The translations under genes and the position numbers were made by a program. A DNA stretch of 64,000 nt from Dictyobacter formicarum (lineage in GTDB: Bacteria > Chloroflexota > Ktedonobacteria > Ktedonobacterales > Ktedonobacteraceae): positions 310,001-374,000 of the forward strand of contig NZ_BNJJ01000008.1 in assembly GCF_016587435.1 (NCBI RefSeq), given 5' to 3'. Below the pieces are notes generated by a model. That model was not told where the DNA came from, ran no database searches, and saw only the letters and a list, made by a program, of their open reading frames with translations. Positions 62,481-64,000 of this stretch are shown here, one piece after another (position 1 is the first letter of the stretch; the number at the start of each line of letters is the position of its first letter).

Positions 62481-64000
62481 ATGAGAAGGGTAGGCCCTGT
62501 GGTTCGCGATACACTTCACCTTTTGCGTTGGATCACACAAACGCAGCGCTATACACTCACTCTGGGCACCCAGACGCTGCCATCCGAGATCACCTCTGGA
62601 GACGAGGTCTGGACCCAATGGCTGGCTACTGTCTCATCGTTTGCTTTTGAGAGTCGCTCTGGCATTCACTGCACTATTCGCAAGGAACGACTCCAGCGTG
62701 GCGATGCCTACTGGTATGCCTATCGCTCCGTGTCTGGGCGAACGAAGAAGCGTTACCTTGGGCGCTCGGCTGACCTCTCCTTTGCTCGCCTGGAAGAAGT
62801 GAGCACGCTCTTTGCGAACGAGGGACAGCATACCCGGCAGTCGCTTCTCGAAGCTCAGGATAGCGAGCCTGCTGTTCGGCAGGCAGCGCCCCCAACTCAG
62901 AGTGAGGATCTGGATATCCCGTACGCTACTACCACGGCTCAGCATGCCGAGAAGGGTATCAGGAAACTCCCTGCTCCATCCGCTCTGCCGCTGCTAGAAA
63001 CCAAGCTGCATCCGCCGCTCCTACCGGCCAAGCTGGTCAAGCGAACCCGCTTGCTCGAACAGCTCGATACGAGCCTGACCCGAAAACTGACAATATTGCA
63101 GGCTCCCGCAGGTTCTGGCAAAACGACGCTGGTCAACCAATGGCTGAGTACCCGCTTCCCCAAGGCAAAGAACGGAGCGTCAACAGAGCCAGTTCTAGCC
63201 TGGCTCTCACTCGACGCTGGCGACAATGATCCCCTGCGCTTCTGGCGCTATCTCATGACGGCTTGGCTGAAACTCCTGGCACCGAAGCAGGTTGCCTCGG
63301 GACAGGCTGCGCTGGCCCTGCTCAGCGCGCTCCATCCTTCGCCTTTCGAGTCACCTGCTCTAGAACTCGCGCTGACGCAGTTACTCAACGCTCTCGCGCG
63401 TTCTCCTTTCGAGGGCTTGCTGGTGCTGGACGACTATCATGTGATCAGCGACTCCCGCATTCACGAGCCGCTAGCCTTTCTCATCGACTACCTACCTGCG
63501 ACGATCCATGTCCTGTTGCTGTCGCGCTCGGAGCCTCCATTGCCACTCCTGCGCTGGCGGGCTAGGGGCGAGGTATACGAGCTGCAGACAGCCGATCTGC
63601 GCTTCTCCCTCCAGGAGACAGCGGCTTTTTTCCAGCAGGCTCTGCCGCTCGACCTGTCATCAACAGCTCTCAGTCGGCTTGATAGTAAGCTAGAGGGGTG
63701 GGCCGCCGGGTTACGCCTGCTCTCTCTGACACTCTCTCAATGGCAAACCCCGCAGGCCATCGAGCAGGCGCTCCTCTCGCTCGGCGCGCCGAATGATCCT
63801 GCTGATCGCTCGCTGCTCGATTACTTTATCAGCGAGATTCTAGAGGCACAGTCCGAGCCAATGCAGCGCTTCCTCCTTCAGACCAGTGTGCTCGGTCGCC
63901 TCTGTGCTCCGCTTTGCGCAGCCGTCACCAGGAACGAGAAGAGTGCGGATTTGCTGGAAGCGATCGCACGCGCCGGACTCTTTCTGGAGGCGCTGAAGGG
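62481..64000 (+). CDS. MalT-like STAND ATPase regulator, N-terminal part (runs past window)
   Basis: The frame from ATG 62481 is open to the end of the window, about 506 residues so far. Residues 1-170 form an extra domain with FESRSGIHCTIRKERL, DAYWYAYRSVSGRTKKRYL and FARLEEVSTLF. The MalT/LuxR-type NTPase follows: KLHPPLLPAKLVKRTRLLEQ, P-loop APAGSGKTTLVNQWL, Walker B LLVLDDYHVI, and SRSEPPLPLLRWRARGEVYEL. A TPR region and C-terminal LuxR helix-turn-helix are expected beyond 64000. The 62145-62480 gap shows no other gene. Confidence 0.9.
   Translation, partial: MRRVGPVVRDTLHLLRWITQTQRYTLTLGTQTLPSEITSGDEVWTQWLATVSSFAFESRSGIHCTIRKERLQRGDAYWYAYRSVSGRTKKRYLGRSADLSFARLEEVSTLFANEGQHTRQSLLEAQDSEPAVRQAAPPTQSEDLDIPYATTTAQHAEKGIRKLPAPSALPLLETKLHPPLLPAKLVKRTRLLEQLDTSLTRKLTILQAPAGSGKTTLVNQWLSTRFPKAKNGASTEPVLAWLSLDAGDNDPLRFWRYLMTAWLKLLAPKQVASGQAALALLSALHPSPFESPALELALTQLLNALARSPFEGLLVLDDYHVISDSRIHEPLAFLIDYLPATIHVLLLSRSEPPLPLLRWRARGEVYELQTADLRFSLQETAAFFQQALPLDLSSTALSRLDSKLEGWAAGLRLLSLTLSQWQTPQAIEQALLSLGAPNDPADRSLLDYFISEILEAQSEPMQRFLLQTSVLGRLCAPLCAAVTRNEKSADLLEAIARAGLFLEALK

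Noticed and set aside
1..64000. tRNA and rRNA genes
   Set aside because: No cloverleaf-like stretch with a T-loop and matching acceptor stem, and no rRNA-like segment, was recognised by eye; a dedicated scan would settle it.

Overview
The window looks like a chromosomal segment of a large-genome, soil-type bacterium, most probably a Ktedonobacteria-like member of the Chloroflexota. This is an inference from gene content: a MalT-like STAND regulator with an extra N-terminal domain, a TIR-NB-ARC-TPR protein, many sugar-degrading enzymes, IS4 and TnpB elements, TAT-type lipoprotein signals, and roughly balanced GC with good Shine-Dalgarno sites. No rRNA or tRNA gene was recognised.

Layout. 1-1.04 kb: 3' part of a cytochrome P450. 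1.2-10.7 kb: a sugar-uptake locus on the minus strand (LacI regulator, TAT-lipoprotein solute-binding protein, two ABC permeases, and a roughly 1015-residue glycoside hydrolase). The hydrolase gene has been cut in two by an IS4-family element with 20-bp perfect inverted repeats and an 11-bp target duplication. 11-13.7 kb: copper ATPase copA behind a consensus promoter and a CsoR-type operator. 14.3-15.9 kb: a TnpB unit with a divergent ribbon-helix-helix gene. 15.9-19.3 kb: an acyl-CoA dehydrogenase/phosphotransferase pair and an aldo-keto reductase.

19.9-31.2 kb holds the most coherent system: a purine/ureide catabolic cluster. A divergent amidohydrolase (probable purine deaminase) faces OHCU decarboxylase, uricase, HIU hydrolase, an allantoate amidohydrolase-like M20 enzyme, allantoinase, a rearranged FAD/2Fe-2S xanthine dehydrogenase subunit, the molybdopterin subunit and a DUF3830 protein. 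Together they could take guanine or xanthine through urate to allantoin, allantoate and ammonia. The promoter has a palindrome on each side, which suggests one dedicated regulator.

31.3-64 kb is more mixed. It contains a membrane spermidine-synthase-like protein, a DeoR regulator, a TIR-NB-ARC-TPR protein, a gamma-glutamyltransferase, a heterodimeric ABC exporter with one frameshifted subunit, a double retropepsin-PDZ protein, RDD, DoxX and LysE membrane proteins, a TetR regulator with a palindromic operator, a nucleotidyltransferase-like pair, a GT-C-like membrane protein, an esterase, a secreted glucoamylase-family enzyme, a frameshifted HNH lipoprotein, a berberine-bridge-type oxidase, a GH127 arabinofuranosidase, an L,D-transpeptidase and the 5' part of the MalT-like regulator.

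Several intergenic repeat families are visible: a hairpin family built on CAGTGGTGCA, a 55-bp tandem unit with a terminator-like hairpin and an AAACGTTT core, and a nested palindromic MITE-like element. Their copies lie next to gene ends.
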